From assembly GCA_904393115.1 (NCBI GenBank), contig CAJFMX010000012.1, positions 1 to 64,000 of the forward strand: a stretch of 64,000 nt of DNA, read 5' to 3'. Positions within the stretch are counted from its first letter, which is position 1, and every line of letters begins with the position of its first letter. The stretch is from an uncultured Clostridia bacterium (GTDB taxonomy: Bacteria; Bacillota; Clostridia; Christensenellales; UBA1750). The notes beneath the pieces are model-generated. The model had not been told where the DNA came from, did not search any database, and saw only the letters and a program-made list of their open reading frames with translations. The translations under genes were made by a program, and so were the position numbers. This document shows positions 45,383 to 53,478 of the stretch, one piece after another.

Positions 45383-46042
45383 TTATTCGATGGCTTCCGA
45401 TACGTAGGAGAGCGTAAGCGTGATGAAGATGTAGGCCTGAATGGCCGAATCGAAGAAGTTAAAGTACAGGGACAGCGCCGCCGGAATCGCAATCGCGAAG
45501 TACTGCAGCGCGCCATAGATCAGCTCCATGACGATCATGCCGGCGAGGATGTTGCCGTAGAGTCGGCACGCCATGGAGATCGGGACCGCAACGTCGGTGA
45601 GGATCGGGATGATCGGGATGGGCTTGACGTAGTGCTTCATGCGGCCAAAGAAGCCCTTTTTGCGAAAGCCCATGTAGTTGATCCAGAAGAAGGTGCCAAG
45701 TCCCAGCGCCAGCGTCATGGAAAGGTCCGTCGTGGGCGCGCGGATGCCGATCAGCTCCACCATGCAGCACCCGAAGATGTACAGGCCGATCGTCGCGCAG
45801 TAGGGCGCGATCTCCTCCCACACGCTGCCGACTTCCGTCTTGGAGTACTTCTGGATGGTTTCCACTCCAAGCTCCAACAGGTTTTGCAGTCCCTTGGGCA
45901 CTTCGGTGAAGTTCTTGGATTTGATCTTGACCGCTATGGCCAGCGCGATGAGCACGACCATGACGCCCCAGGCGACCACCACCGACTGCCCTACATTGAC
46001 GTCGCCAATGTAGAATGCTTCCGGTGTGATTTCCAGCTCCAT
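45383..46042 (-). CDS. atpB: ATP synthase subunit a
   Basis: Stator membrane subunit with the ion half-channels. The 219 residues have about five to six membrane helices and the essential Arg in SMACRLYGNILAGM. The residue after NILAG is Met where Glu or His is common. Located ahead of atpE in the usual order. Confidence 0.95.
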   Translation of the reverse strand: MELEITPEAFYIGDVNVGQSVVVAWGVMVVLIALAIAVKIKSKNFTEVPKGLQNLLELGVETIQKYSKTEVGSVWEEIAPYCATIGLYIFGCCMVELIGIRAPTTDLSMTLALGLGTFFWINYMGFRKKGFFGRMKHYVKPIPIIPILTDVAVPISMACRLYGNILAGMIVMELIYGALQYFAIAIPAALSLYFNFFDSAIQAYIFITLTLSYVSEAIE

Positions 46043-46046
46043 TTCA

Positions 46047-46319
46047 TCATCTCCTGCCGTCCAAGTAGTTTTTTAGGAACATGACGCCCAGCATCAGCAG
46101 GTCCCCCGCCGCCGCAAGCACCATGAACCACAGCGACACCAGCGCGGCAAGGACCAGAATGATTAGGTGCGTCAGGGGCTTTAAGAAGACCAGGAGCAGG
46201 ACGTGCTTGCTGTCCAGTCCCTTTTTGAGAATCCTGCGGGTCATGAAGAAGTTGAAACCGCCGCCAAGCAGACCCCACAGCAGCCCCAATGCGTCCGGGA
46301 ACCATTCAAATGCCCCCAT
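46047..46319 (-). CDS. AtpI-like membrane protein
   Basis: First gene of the atp operon, in the place of subunit I, an assembly helper for the c ring or Mg transporter. The 90 residues have three hydrophobic segments and the start GAFEWFPDALGLLWGLLGG. Sequence support for the family is modest; position is the main argument. The ATG at 46319 has GGGGAGG eight bases upstream. Confidence 0.75.
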   Translation of the reverse strand: MGAFEWFPDALGLLWGLLGGGFNFFMTRRILKKGLDSKHVLLLVFLKPLTHLIILVLAALVSLWFMVLAAAGDLLMLGVMFLKNYLDGRR

Positions 46320-46351
46320 CGCATCGCCTCCCCTTGTGCGTCTCTCCAAGC

Positions 46352-46380
46352 ATCATACGCTCAACGTTCTATTTTGTAAA
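46352..46380 (-). promoter_or_regulatory. Predicted promoter of the atp operon
   Basis: The -35 TTTACA (46375-46380) and -10 TATGAT (46352-46357) have a 17-base spacer, about 30 bases before the first gene. Between here and the bioY promoter (46381-46515) I see nothing further. Confidence 0.75.
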
Positions 46381-46515
46381 GACCCTTTGGACGATTAACG
46401 ATTATTTTTCATTCATGATCGACACGTTCTGTTCATAGATTTTCTTACATCTATTATCTTCCGAAACTGCCGCTTTTCCCGCGCCGGCTCGCCCGTCGGC
46501 CCCGAAGATTCCCCC

Positions 46516-46544
46516 TTGACAAAGCGCTCCGTTGCCCCTATATT
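46516..46544 (+). promoter_or_regulatory. Predicted promoter of bioY
   Basis: Perfect -35 TTGACA (46516-46521) and -10 TATATT (46539-46544) with a 17-base spacer. The -10 overlaps the BirA operator. Confidence 0.88.
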
Positions 46545-46574
46545 GTAAACCGTAAACCTTCAATTGGTTTACAA
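46543..46574. promoter_or_regulatory. BirA operator controlling bioY
   Basis: The perfect inverted repeat TTGTAAACC (46543-46551) and GGTTTACAA (46566-46574), 14 bp apart, matches the Firmicute BirA site. It covers the end of the -10 box and the start region, so biotin-loaded BirA would shut bioY off. Confidence 0.9.
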
Positions 46575-46594
46575 TAAAAGGAGGAATCCGCATC

Positions 46595-47149
46595 GTGAAA
46601 CACGGTTCAACCAAACGCTTGATTCTATGCGCCCTGTTCTGCGCGCTGATCGCCATCGGCGCGCAGATCACCATCCCCGTGCCCTACGGCGCCTTTACGC
46701 TGCAGCTTCTCTTCGTTTTGCTGGCCGGATTCCTCCTGCCTGCGCGCGACGGGTTCCTGACGATGCTGGCCTATCTTCTGCTGGGCCTCGTGGGCGCGCC
46801 GGTCTATGCCGGGTTTTCCGGCGGGCTCTCCTCCCTCGTGTCGCCGACGTTCGGCTTTGTGCTGGGGATGGCCGCCGCCTGCCCCGCGGTGTCCTGGCTG
46901 TTTCGCCGCCTGCGGGGGCGCGTGCGGCCCTTCCCGGCCGCGGTGCTGTCGGGCCTTGCCGGCATCGCGATGACCTACCTGTTCGGCGCGGTCTACGGGT
47001 ACTTTGTGATGACCCTGGTGCTGAACCAGGCGGTCAGCCCCTGGTTCGTCGTGTGGACCTTCTGCCTGATGTACCTGCCCTTTGACGCGGCAAAGCTGCT
47101 GTTTGCGGCGGTGGCCTCGTCCGCGCTTGCGCGACGCCTGCCCCGCTGA
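46595..47149 (+). CDS. bioY: Biotin transporter BioY
   Basis: Substrate-binding S component for biotin uptake, working with an ECF energy module. The 184 residues have six membrane segments and the family blocks AQITIPVPYGAFTLQL and GAPVYAGFSGG. The start is a GTG at 46595 with AAGGAGG ten bases upstream. It stands alone, with a BirA operator in front and a terminator behind, so it is probably regulated by biotin. The organism therefore likely scavenges biotin. Confidence 0.96.
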   Translation: MKHGSTKRLILCALFCALIAIGAQITIPVPYGAFTLQLLFVLLAGFLLPARDGFLTMLAYLLLGLVGAPVYAGFSGGLSSLVSPTFGFVLGMAAACPAVSWLFRRLRGRVRPFPAAVLSGLAGIAMTYLFGAVYGYFVMTLVLNQAVSPWFVVWTFCLMYLPFDAAKLLFAAVASSALARRLPR

Positions 47150-47166
47150 GCGGCGCAAAGACAAAC

Positions 47167-47200
47167 GGGGGGCGCGCTGCCGATCCGCAGCGCGCCCCCG
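47167..47200. terminator. Bidirectional terminator between bioY and the glycerol-3-phosphate operon
   Basis: The 13-bp stem GGGGGCGCGCTGC/GCAGCGCGCCCCC (47168-47180 with 47187-47199) has a six-base loop and T-rich flanks on both strands. It separates the convergent bioY and DUF1667 genes. Confidence 0.85.
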
Positions 47201-47212
47201 CTCGCTTTCTCT

Positions 47213-47581
47213 TTAGCGCTTTTTTTCCGCAACGCGCCTTGTGGCCACGACGTTTGCGCCGGTGCCTGCGACGTTCTCGACGATGCGGTCGCCCACGCGC
47301 ACGGGCGCGCGGACGCCCGCCCGGCGGATGGCCGCCAGCACCTCGGGGATGCGGGCCTTGGGCACGGGCGCGTCGGTCTTGACCGAGCACATGAGCTGCT
47401 CCCCGTGCTGCACGGGCACGGAGGAGGTGACGGTGCGCATGGGCGCGGTGAACTCCTGCACGCCATAGGCCTTTCCGCGGGGACAGGTGTTGCCCTGGAC
47501 CTGGACCGCGCCGTCCTCGTCTTCCCAGACGGTCAGCCGGCAGCCCACCGGGCAGGAAATGCAGACGAATTCCTTCTTCAT
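47213..47581 (-). CDS. DUF1667 domain protein, partner of the glycerol-3-phosphate oxidoreductase
   Basis: Small redox-type protein, 122 residues, with an N-terminal CISCPVGC motif followed by another Cys in NTCPRGKAYG, suggesting an iron-sulfur or metal site. DUF1667 genes nearly always follow the two flavoproteins found here. It is the last gene of the trio, probably an electron transfer component. Confidence 0.9.
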   Translation of the reverse strand: MKKEFVCISCPVGCRLTVWEDEDGAVQVQGNTCPRGKAYGVQEFTAPMRTVTSSVPVQHGEQLMCSVKTDAPVPKARIPEVLAAIRRAGVRAPVRVGDRIVENVAGTGANVVATRRVAEKKR

Positions 47582-47584
47582 GGC

Positions 47585-48832
47585 TCAGCCCTCCTCCACG
47601 CGCACGACGACGTCGCCCGTGACGTCGCCCAGGTCGATGACGGTCTTTTCCATCTCGCCGGGCGTCATGATGCGCTTCTTGACGGATTTGATCTCCTTGC
47701 CGCCGCTTGTGACGGTCAGGCGCGCGGGCTGGAAGGCGGCGCTGACGCGGAAGTAGAGGGCGGCCTTGCCCTCGCCCTTGACCAGGCGCTGCGGCACGAC
47801 GTAGCGCGCGCCGCCCTCGGGCAGGACGCGCACGGTCTCCGCCTTCTGCAGCGTGCCCAGGGCGAACTTGGCCGCGTTCTCGCCGGCGATGGCCGCCTCC
47901 TCGCTGACGTTGTCGACCAGGTCGTGCACGTGGAGCACGTTTCCGCAGGCGAAGATGCCGGGCACGGTGGTCTGGCGCTCGGCGTCCACCTGCGCGCCGG
48001 AGGTGACGCGGTCCATCTGGGCGCCGGTTCCCTTTGTCAGCTCGTTCTCCGGGATGAGGCCGACGGAGAGCAGGAGCGTGTCGCAGGGAACGAAGCGCGC
48101 GGTCTCCATCTTGGGCGCGCGCGTCGCGGGATCGACCTCGGCGATCGTCACGCCCTCCACGCGCTCCTTGCCGTGGATGTCCACGACCGTGGTGTTGAAG
48201 TGCAGGGGGATGCCGTTGTCCTCCAGGCACTGCACGATGTTGCGGTTCAGCCCGCTGGAATAGGGCATGATCTCGCAGACCATCTCGACCTTTGCGCCTT
48301 CCCAGACCATGCGGCGCGCCATGATGAGCCCGATGTCGCCCGACCCCAGGATCACCACGCGCCGCCCGGGCATCATGCCCTCCATGTTGACCAGGCGCTG
48401 CGCGCAGCCGGCGGTGTACACGCCCGCCGGGCGCGTGCCGGGGATGTTCAGCGCGCCGCGGGTGCGCTCGCGGCAGCCCATGGCCAGGACCACGGCCTTG
48501 GCCTGCACGCGCACCATGCCGTTCTCGCCGGAGACGGCGGTGAGGCGCTTGTCCGCGTCGACGGACAGAACCATGGTGTTGAGCATCACCTCGATGGAGT
48601 CGATCTTCTCCACCTCGTCAATAAAGCGCTGGGCGTACTCCGGGCCGGTCAGCTCCTGGCCGAAATAGTGCAGGCCAAAGCCGTTGTGGATGCACTGCTG
48701 CAAAATTCCTCCGGGGAACGCGTCCCGCTCCAGCACCAGGACCGAGCGCGCCCCGGCCTTGTGCGCCGCCAGCGCCGCCGCAAGTCCCGCCGGGCCGCCG
48801 CCGACGACGGCCACATCGACATTCCGCATCAT
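47585..48832 (-). CDS. FAD/NAD(P)-dependent oxidoreductase (glycerol-3-phosphate trio, middle gene)
   Basis: Pyridine-nucleotide-disulfide-type flavoprotein. The 415 residues have the FAD site VAVVGGGPAGLAAALAA, the NAD site VVILGSGDIGLIMARRM, and a conserved GCRERTRGALNIPGTRPAG loop. It starts four bases from the stop of the GlpA-like gene. In clostridia and spirochaetes this enzyme is expected to pass electrons from the GlpA-like subunit to NAD or another acceptor, which is inference from gene context. Confidence 0.92.
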   Translation of the reverse strand: MMRNVDVAVVGGGPAGLAAALAAHKAGARSVLVLERDAFPGGILQQCIHNGFGLHYFGQELTGPEYAQRFIDEVEKIDSIEVMLNTMVLSVDADKRLTAVSGENGMVRVQAKAVVLAMGCRERTRGALNIPGTRPAGVYTAGCAQRLVNMEGMMPGRRVVILGSGDIGLIMARRMVWEGAKVEMVCEIMPYSSGLNRNIVQCLEDNGIPLHFNTTVVDIHGKERVEGVTIAEVDPATRAPKMETARFVPCDTLLLSVGLIPENELTKGTGAQMDRVTSGAQVDAERQTTVPGIFACGNVLHVHDLVDNVSEEAAIAGENAAKFALGTLQKAETVRVLPEGGARYVVPQRLVKGEGKAALYFRVSAAFQPARLTVTSGGKEIKSVKKRIMTPGEMEKTVIDLGDVTGDVVVRVEEG

Positions 48833-50278
48833 TTACCTTTCCTCCTGCCTGGTGCGCCCGACGATCATGCGGGAGGCGCCGCCGTTCTTGGTGATCTTCT
48901 CCATGGGGATTCCGCCGTACTTCTCGATCAGCTCCATCACGCGCGGCGCGCAGAAGCCGCCCTGGCACCGGCCCATGCCCGCGCGGGTGCGGCGCTTGAC
49001 GCCGTCCACCGTGGGCTTGCCCAGCGTCCGCTCGATGGCGTGGGCGATCTCGGCCTCCGTCACGGTCTCGCACCGGCAGATGATGCGGCCGTAGCGCGGG
49101 TCCTTGGCGATGGCCTGCTCCCGCTCCTCCTCCGTCATGGTGCGGAAGGGCTTCGCGTGCTCGCGGATGGGGTTGAAATCCGCGCGCTCGGGCAGGAAGA
49201 GCCCGGCGCGGCGCAGGGCCTCCACCGTCTCCAGCGCGATGGCCGGGGCGCTGCTCAGGCCCGGCGAGCAGATGCCCGCCGCCTGGATGAGGCGGGGGTT
49301 TGCCGGGGAGACGCCCAGGATGAAGTCCCCGGTCGAGGGAATGGCGCGGATGCCCGCAAAGGCCGTGATGGGCTGGTTCAGCGGCACGCCGGGCATGGAG
49401 CGCCGGCCCGTCGCCTTGAGGAAGTCAAGCCCCGCCTGGGTGACGGAGGTATCCTCCTTGCCGGAATTGTCCACGGCCGTGGGGCCCACGAACGCGTTCT
49501 CATCCACCGTGGGCGAGACGAGCACGCCCTTGCCCAGGCGGCTGGGCGCCTGGAAGATCACCCGCTGCACAAAGCCGGAGGCCGCGCGGTCCAGCAGCAT
49601 GTACTCCCCTTTTCTGCCGGAGATGGAGAAGCTGTCGTCGCCCATGAGGCGGGAGATCTCGTCCGCGTGCAGGCCCGCCGCGTTGACCACGTAGCGGGAG
49701 CGGAAGAGCACGTTCTTGTCGTTCTCCACCTCCACCGCGTCGCGCAGCGTCGTGATCTTTTCCGCGTGGAAGTCGAAGTAGAACTCCACGCCGTTGTCGT
49801 GCGCGTTCTCCGCGCAGGCGATGGTCATTTCGTACGGACAGGTGATGGCGCCCGTCGGCGCCCAGAGCGCGCCCACGACCTCCTCCGAGATGCCGGGCTG
49901 CTTTTCCATCGCCTGGGCGCGGTCCAGGATCTCCAGGCCGGGCACGCCGTTTTTCACGCCGTTGTCGTAGAGCCTGCGCACCTGGTCCATGTCCTCCTGG
50001 GAAAAGGCCAGCACCAGCGAGCCGATCCGCTTGAGCGGCACGCGGAGCTGCTCGCACCACTCGTCGTACAGGGCGTTGCCCGCGACGTTGACGCGCGCCA
50101 TGTTGCTGCCCGGCTCACAGTCGTACCCGGCGTGCACGATGGCGGAATTGGCGCGCGAGGCGCCCATGGCCACGTCCGCGCCCGCCTCGAGCACGGCCAC
50201 GCGCACCTTGTAGCGGGACAGTTGCCGCGCAATGGCGCAGCCGATTACGCCCGCGCCGATTACGACCACATCATACAT
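48833..50278 (-). CDS. GlpA-like FAD-dependent glycerol-3-phosphate dehydrogenase
   Basis: Oxidises glycerol-3-phosphate to dihydroxyacetone phosphate. The 481 residues have the DAO-type FAD site VVVIGAGVIGCAIARQLS, NSAIVHAGYD, and a C-terminal BFD-like [2Fe-2S] domain with CRCETVTEAEI and GRCQGGFC, typical of GlpA-type enzymes. ATG at 50278 with GGGAGGG upstream and a consensus promoter. It heads the operon whose next genes are the flavoprotein and DUF1667. glpK lies 8 kb to the right; no glpF was found in this window. Confidence 0.92.
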   Translation of the reverse strand: MYDVVVIGAGVIGCAIARQLSRYKVRVAVLEAGADVAMGASRANSAIVHAGYDCEPGSNMARVNVAGNALYDEWCEQLRVPLKRIGSLVLAFSQEDMDQVRRLYDNGVKNGVPGLEILDRAQAMEKQPGISEEVVGALWAPTGAITCPYEMTIACAENAHDNGVEFYFDFHAEKITTLRDAVEVENDKNVLFRSRYVVNAAGLHADEISRLMGDDSFSISGRKGEYMLLDRAASGFVQRVIFQAPSRLGKGVLVSPTVDENAFVGPTAVDNSGKEDTSVTQAGLDFLKATGRRSMPGVPLNQPITAFAGIRAIPSTGDFILGVSPANPRLIQAAGICSPGLSSAPAIALETVEALRRAGLFLPERADFNPIREHAKPFRTMTEEEREQAIAKDPRYGRIICRCETVTEAEIAHAIERTLGKPTVDGVKRRTRAGMGRCQGGFCAPRVMELIEKYGGIPMEKITKNGGASRMIVGRTRQEER

Positions 50279-50318
50279 ACTCTCTTGCCCTCCCCAAAGC
50301 TGTCTTTGTTCCTGTATC

Positions 50319-50347
50319 ATTGTAAACGCTCCTCCCCCTTCTGTCAA
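50319..50347 (-). promoter_or_regulatory. Predicted promoter of the glycerol-3-phosphate operon
   Basis: The -35 TTGACA (50342-50347) and -10 TACAAT (50319-50324) have a 17-base spacer, right after the terminator of the metallo-hydrolase gene. Confidence 0.85.
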
Positions 50348-50374
50348 CGACTCGCTTTTTCGATTTTTCCCAAC

Positions 50375-50403
50375 AAAAAAGGACGGCGAACGCCGTCCTT
50401 TTT
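50375..50403 (-). terminator. Intrinsic terminator after the metallo-hydrolase gene
   Basis: GGACGGCG/CGCCGTCC stem (50381-50388 with 50391-50398) flanked by A and T runs; perfect and symmetric, thus bidirectional in form. Confidence 0.9.
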
Positions 50404-50419
50404 CTGCAATCGGTGTTTT

Positions 50420-51052
50420 TTATTCCTGGCCCATGGGCTTTTCGAACACGACGACCTTGGGCATCATGGGCGTGATCTCGATCTCGGATCCGGAAACGCG
50501 CTCCACGCCCTCGCCCATCCGGGAGAGGAAGTCCTCCGCGCCGGAGACCGCAACGGTCAGGCCCGGCGTCTTGTAGTGCATGGGGATGGTTGTGCGGGGC
50601 TGGATGAGCTTGACGAGCTCGGCGGCCTGCTCGCCGTCGATGGTGTAGTTGCCGCCAACGGGCAGCAGGAGCACGTCCACCTTCTGCAGCGCGCCGAGCA
50701 CGTTGTGGTCCGGGATGCAGCCAATGTCGCCCAGGTGCGCCACGCGCGTGCCGTCCATCTGGATGACAAAGACGATGTTGTGGCCGCGCTTTGCGCCCTG
50801 CTCGTCGTCGTGGGCGGTGTTGTAGCCCATGATGGACAGGTCTGCGATCTTGTGCATGCCCGCGTCGTCCACGATGGCGGGCTCGCCCTTGACGGCCTCG
50901 ACCGCGTTGTGGTCGTGGTGGCCGTGGGACACGGTCACGATGTCCGCGCGCACGTCCGGGAAGCGCAGGCCGATCTCCCCGTAGGGATCGGTCACGATGG
51001 TCTTGCTGCCGAGAATGCGAAAGCTGGAATGTCCAAGCCACTGTATCTTCAC
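50420..51052 (-). CDS. Metallo-beta-lactamase fold hydrolase (UlaG-like, UPF0173)
   Basis: Metal-dependent hydrolase of unknown substrate. The 210 residues start KIQWLGHSSFRI and have the metal motif VSHGHHDHNAVEAV, HLGDIG and a C-terminal PMHYKT, the pattern of UPF0173. A GTG at 51052 is chosen because GGAGG lies nine bases upstream; a TTG two codons earlier is possible. It overlaps or abuts the 171-aa gene and ends at a terminator. Confidence 0.92.
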   Translation of the reverse strand: MKIQWLGHSSFRILGSKTIVTDPYGEIGLRFPDVRADIVTVSHGHHDHNAVEAVKGEPAIVDDAGMHKIADLSIMGYNTAHDDEQGAKRGHNIVFVIQMDGTRVAHLGDIGCIPDHNVLGALQKVDVLLLPVGGNYTIDGEQAAELVKLIQPRTTIPMHYKTPGLTVAVSGAEDFLSRMGEGVERVSGSEIEITPMMPKVVVFEKPMGQE

Positions 51053-51054
51053 TG

Positions 51055-51570
51055 TCAATTTCCTCCCTTGTTCGTCGAGTGGATCTGTCTATGCAAAACG
51101 ACCTGCCTGGCCGCAGCAGGCAGCATCGAGAGCGTTCTTCCCTCGCGGAGGCACTCGGCGTACAGCGCGCCCATCTGCTCCAGGAGGCGTTCGGCAGCGC
51201 GCGCCGCGCGCCGCGGGTCTTCGTCCAGGTCCAGGCAAAGGCGGCAGAGCCTGGGCGCGTCCTCTCCCCCCAGGGCGAACCCGTGCGAGAGGATCTGGTA
51301 CAGGAGCGTGTCCTCCGGGGACCGCTCCGGCCGGACGCGCAGGCGCGGCGTCGCCGCATCCATCTCCCGGAGGATGCGCGCCTGCGCGGCGTCCGCAAGC
51401 GTCACAAACGTATTCGCCCCCTCGACCCTTGCAACAAAGTCCGGGTCCGCCACCGGCCCTGCGCCGTAGAGGCGGAAGTGGCCGCGGGCATAGGGCGGCG
51501 GCAGCACGAAGGGGCGCGCGCCCGTCTCCTCCTCCAGCCGGCGGCAGAGGCGCGCGAGTTCCTCCCTCAC
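51055..51570 (-). CDS. Hypothetical protein (171 aa)
   Basis: Arg- and Leu-rich soluble protein. The first half suggests a small alpha/beta region (GARPFVLPPPYARGHFRLYG), the second half is helical (RRAARAAERLLEQMGALYAE). No recognised motif. Its GTG start overlaps the DUF1934 stop (GTGA), so it is translated as part of that operon. Codon use looks like the neighbours. Function unknown. Confidence 0.75.
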   Translation of the reverse strand: MREELARLCRRLEEETGARPFVLPPPYARGHFRLYGAGPVADPDFVARVEGANTFVTLADAAQARILREMDAATPRLRVRPERSPEDTLLYQILSHGFALGGEDAPRLCRLCLDLDEDPRRAARAAERLLEQMGALYAECLREGRTLSMLPAAARQVVLHRQIHSTNKGGN

Positions 51571-51992
51571 GCGGTGTGGTGGAACTGCACGCTGACGCGG
51601 TTCAGCCCGACGTATTGGTTCTGCACGTGCATGTGGTATTCCAGCTCAATCCGCCCCTCCGCCTCGCCCATGGCGTACATCACGCGCGTGGGCAGGGCTT
51701 CCATGTCCAGCCGGCCAAAGGGCGTGGAGTAGGTGCTGACGTACTTGCAGCCCTGCTTGAGGATCAGGCGCATGCTGGCCTCCCCCTCGCGGGAGAGCAT
51801 GACGGTGTCGCCCTTCAGCTCGATTACGGCCTGGCCCGTCAGGCCCGAATCCCCCGTCTCCTCGTATTCCAGGACCGCGGCGTCCTTGGTCTTGTGCAGG
51901 GTCGCGGCCGTGGTCAGTTCCATGACCGCCTGCTGGCCGTCCTCCTGCACCTGCGTGGATGTCATCTGCAGGATGACCTTCTGATCGTCCAT
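51567..51992 (-). CDS. DUF1934 (YwiB-like) beta-barrel protein
   Basis: The 141 residues form a lipocalin-like barrel expected for DUF1934: alternating strands such as VILQMTSTQVQEDG, YSTPFGRLDMEALP and GRIELEYHMHVQNQYVG. Biological role is unknown; such proteins are often near arginyl-tRNA synthetase in Firmicutes, which is not the case here. ATG at 51992 with GGGAGGAG upstream. Confidence 0.88.
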   Translation of the reverse strand: MDDQKVILQMTSTQVQEDGQQAVMELTTAATLHKTKDAAVLEYEETGDSGLTGQAVIELKGDTVMLSREGEASMRLILKQGCKYVSTYSTPFGRLDMEALPTRVMYAMGEAEGRIELEYHMHVQNQYVGLNRVSVQFHHTA

Positions 51993-52027
51993 GATCTCCT
52001 CCCATTTCAGCATCAAAAGCTACGTCT

Positions 52028-52056
52028 AGCGTACCCCATTGCAGGGAGGATTGCAA
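52028..52056 (-). promoter_or_regulatory. Possible promoter of the DUF1934 operon
   Basis: The -35 TTGCAA (52051-52056) and -10 TACGCT (52028-52033) are 17 bases apart. The match is moderate. The remaining spacer up to the ypeB stop (52057-52149) holds nothing I recognise. Confidence 0.45.
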
Positions 52057-52149
52057 CACCTTTCCCAAACTCTTTACACAATTCCACCATCTGAAACAGC
52101 ATTGTTCACAATTTCTGCACATTCAACGCGCTTTGCTCCACTTGCCGCG

Positions 52150-53460
52150 CTAAACGACGGCCTCTCCCTCCTCCTCGACGACCACCTGCAGGATCTCCTC
52201 GGCCGCGCCGGTTTCGGCGTTGAGGTAGACGAGGTACTCCTGTCCGTCGGCCGTGCCGCGCAGCTCATAGCAGAGGATCTCCTGGCTGTAGTGCGGGATG
52301 AGCGCCAGCCTCGTGGACGAGATCTCCAGCGAGGGCGCCAGGGCGACCGCTTCCTCCGGCTCCATGCGCGCGGCGGAGAAGTCCCGCTGCACGTGGTTGC
52401 GCAGGTAGTTGTTCGCCTCCACGCCGACGACCTGCCCCGTCTCCAGGGAGACCTGCACCTTGATCAAATCCGGATAGAGGCGCACGCCGTCCTGCACGGG
52501 CACGAAGTTGAACGTCACCATGCCGAAGTTCACCTGGTAATAGGCGGGCTCCACCTCGCCATACTGCCGGCTCTGCAGGAAGGCGAGCGCGCTTGCCCGG
52601 CAGGTGTCCACGCTGTGGTTCGTCTCCCCGGGCGAGAACTCCGGCACCATCATCAGGACGTGCCCGCCGGTCTTTGTCACCTGCAGGTGGATCACGCCCG
52701 CATCCGTCGTGTTCACCGCGATGCCGTAGCAGGGGATCTCCCCTTCCACGCCCTGCTCCGGCGCGATGGACTCGATGCGCTCCGGGCCGATGTAGGCCTT
52801 GGCGATCTCCAGCGCGGCGTCCTCGTCCACGCTCTGCGTCCCCAGGGCCTTGGGCGGCGTGCGCGCGGCCTGGGAGAAGGCGCCGTCATAGATCAGCGAG
52901 GGAACGGGCGTGGAGGGCTTGGCAAATTCCGCGTAAGGGTCCCCTTCCTCGTCCGGCTGGGCCGGCTGGGTCGAGAGGGCGGCGCTGGCCACGTCCTGGG
53001 CGCTGAGGCCCTGGACGGCGTAGTTGAGCGCGCGGCAGCGCTCCAGGAGGGATTCCAGCTGGTCCTCGTCCTCCTGGGAGATGCTCTCGCCCTTGGCCAC
53101 CTTCTGCGCCAGCGCGCCGGAGAACTCCGAGAGCCGGTTGACAAAGGCGAGCACCTCCTCCATGCTCTGATGGGACCCGGGCAGGGAGGCGAGCTCCCGC
53201 CCCGCGCCGTCGGCCTGGCGATAGACCTCGGAGAGCAGGATCACGTCCTGCTTGGCGCCGTCGGAGACCGTGAGCTTGCCGAGCTTGACCTCCAGGTCGT
53301 CCATCTCCCCGACCAGCTGGAAAAAGGAGCGCTCATACATGGCCTGCAGCTGCATCCGGTAGCGGCGGTGGCGGACGTTCTCCACAACGCCCCAGACCAC
53401 CGCGCCGGTGAGCACCACGGCCAGCACCGCGATGACGGCGTTCTTCCATCTCTTGTCCAT
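52150..53460 (-). CDS. ypeB: Germination protein YpeB
   Basis: Inner-spore-membrane protein that stabilises the lytic enzyme SleB until germination. The 436 residues have an N-terminal membrane anchor (about 8-27), an alpha-helical region, and two or three PepSY-like repeats in the C-terminal half (EDAALEIAKAYIGPERIE, THSV-type region, and EPEEAVALAPSLEISSTRLA). The partner sleB lies directly upstream, the conserved sleB-ypeB pair. Confidence 0.92.
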   Translation of the reverse strand: MDKRWKNAVIAVLAVVLTGAVVWGVVENVRHRRYRMQLQAMYERSFFQLVGEMDDLEVKLGKLTVSDGAKQDVILLSEVYRQADGAGRELASLPGSHQSMEEVLAFVNRLSEFSGALAQKVAKGESISQEDEDQLESLLERCRALNYAVQGLSAQDVASAALSTQPAQPDEEGDPYAEFAKPSTPVPSLIYDGAFSQAARTPPKALGTQSVDEDAALEIAKAYIGPERIESIAPEQGVEGEIPCYGIAVNTTDAGVIHLQVTKTGGHVLMMVPEFSPGETNHSVDTCRASALAFLQSRQYGEVEPAYYQVNFGMVTFNFVPVQDGVRLYPDLIKVQVSLETGQVVGVEANNYLRNHVQRDFSAARMEPEEAVALAPSLEISSTRLALIPHYSQEILCYELRGTADGQEYLVYLNAETGAAEEILQVVVEEEGEAVV

Positions 53461-53478
53461 GCTCTTCCTCCTCGCGCG

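Noticed and set aside
46402-46674. A 90-codon - strand frame in the atpI-bioY gap.
   Set aside because: It overlaps the bioY promoter, BirA operator and start, has no SD and no recognisable sequence.
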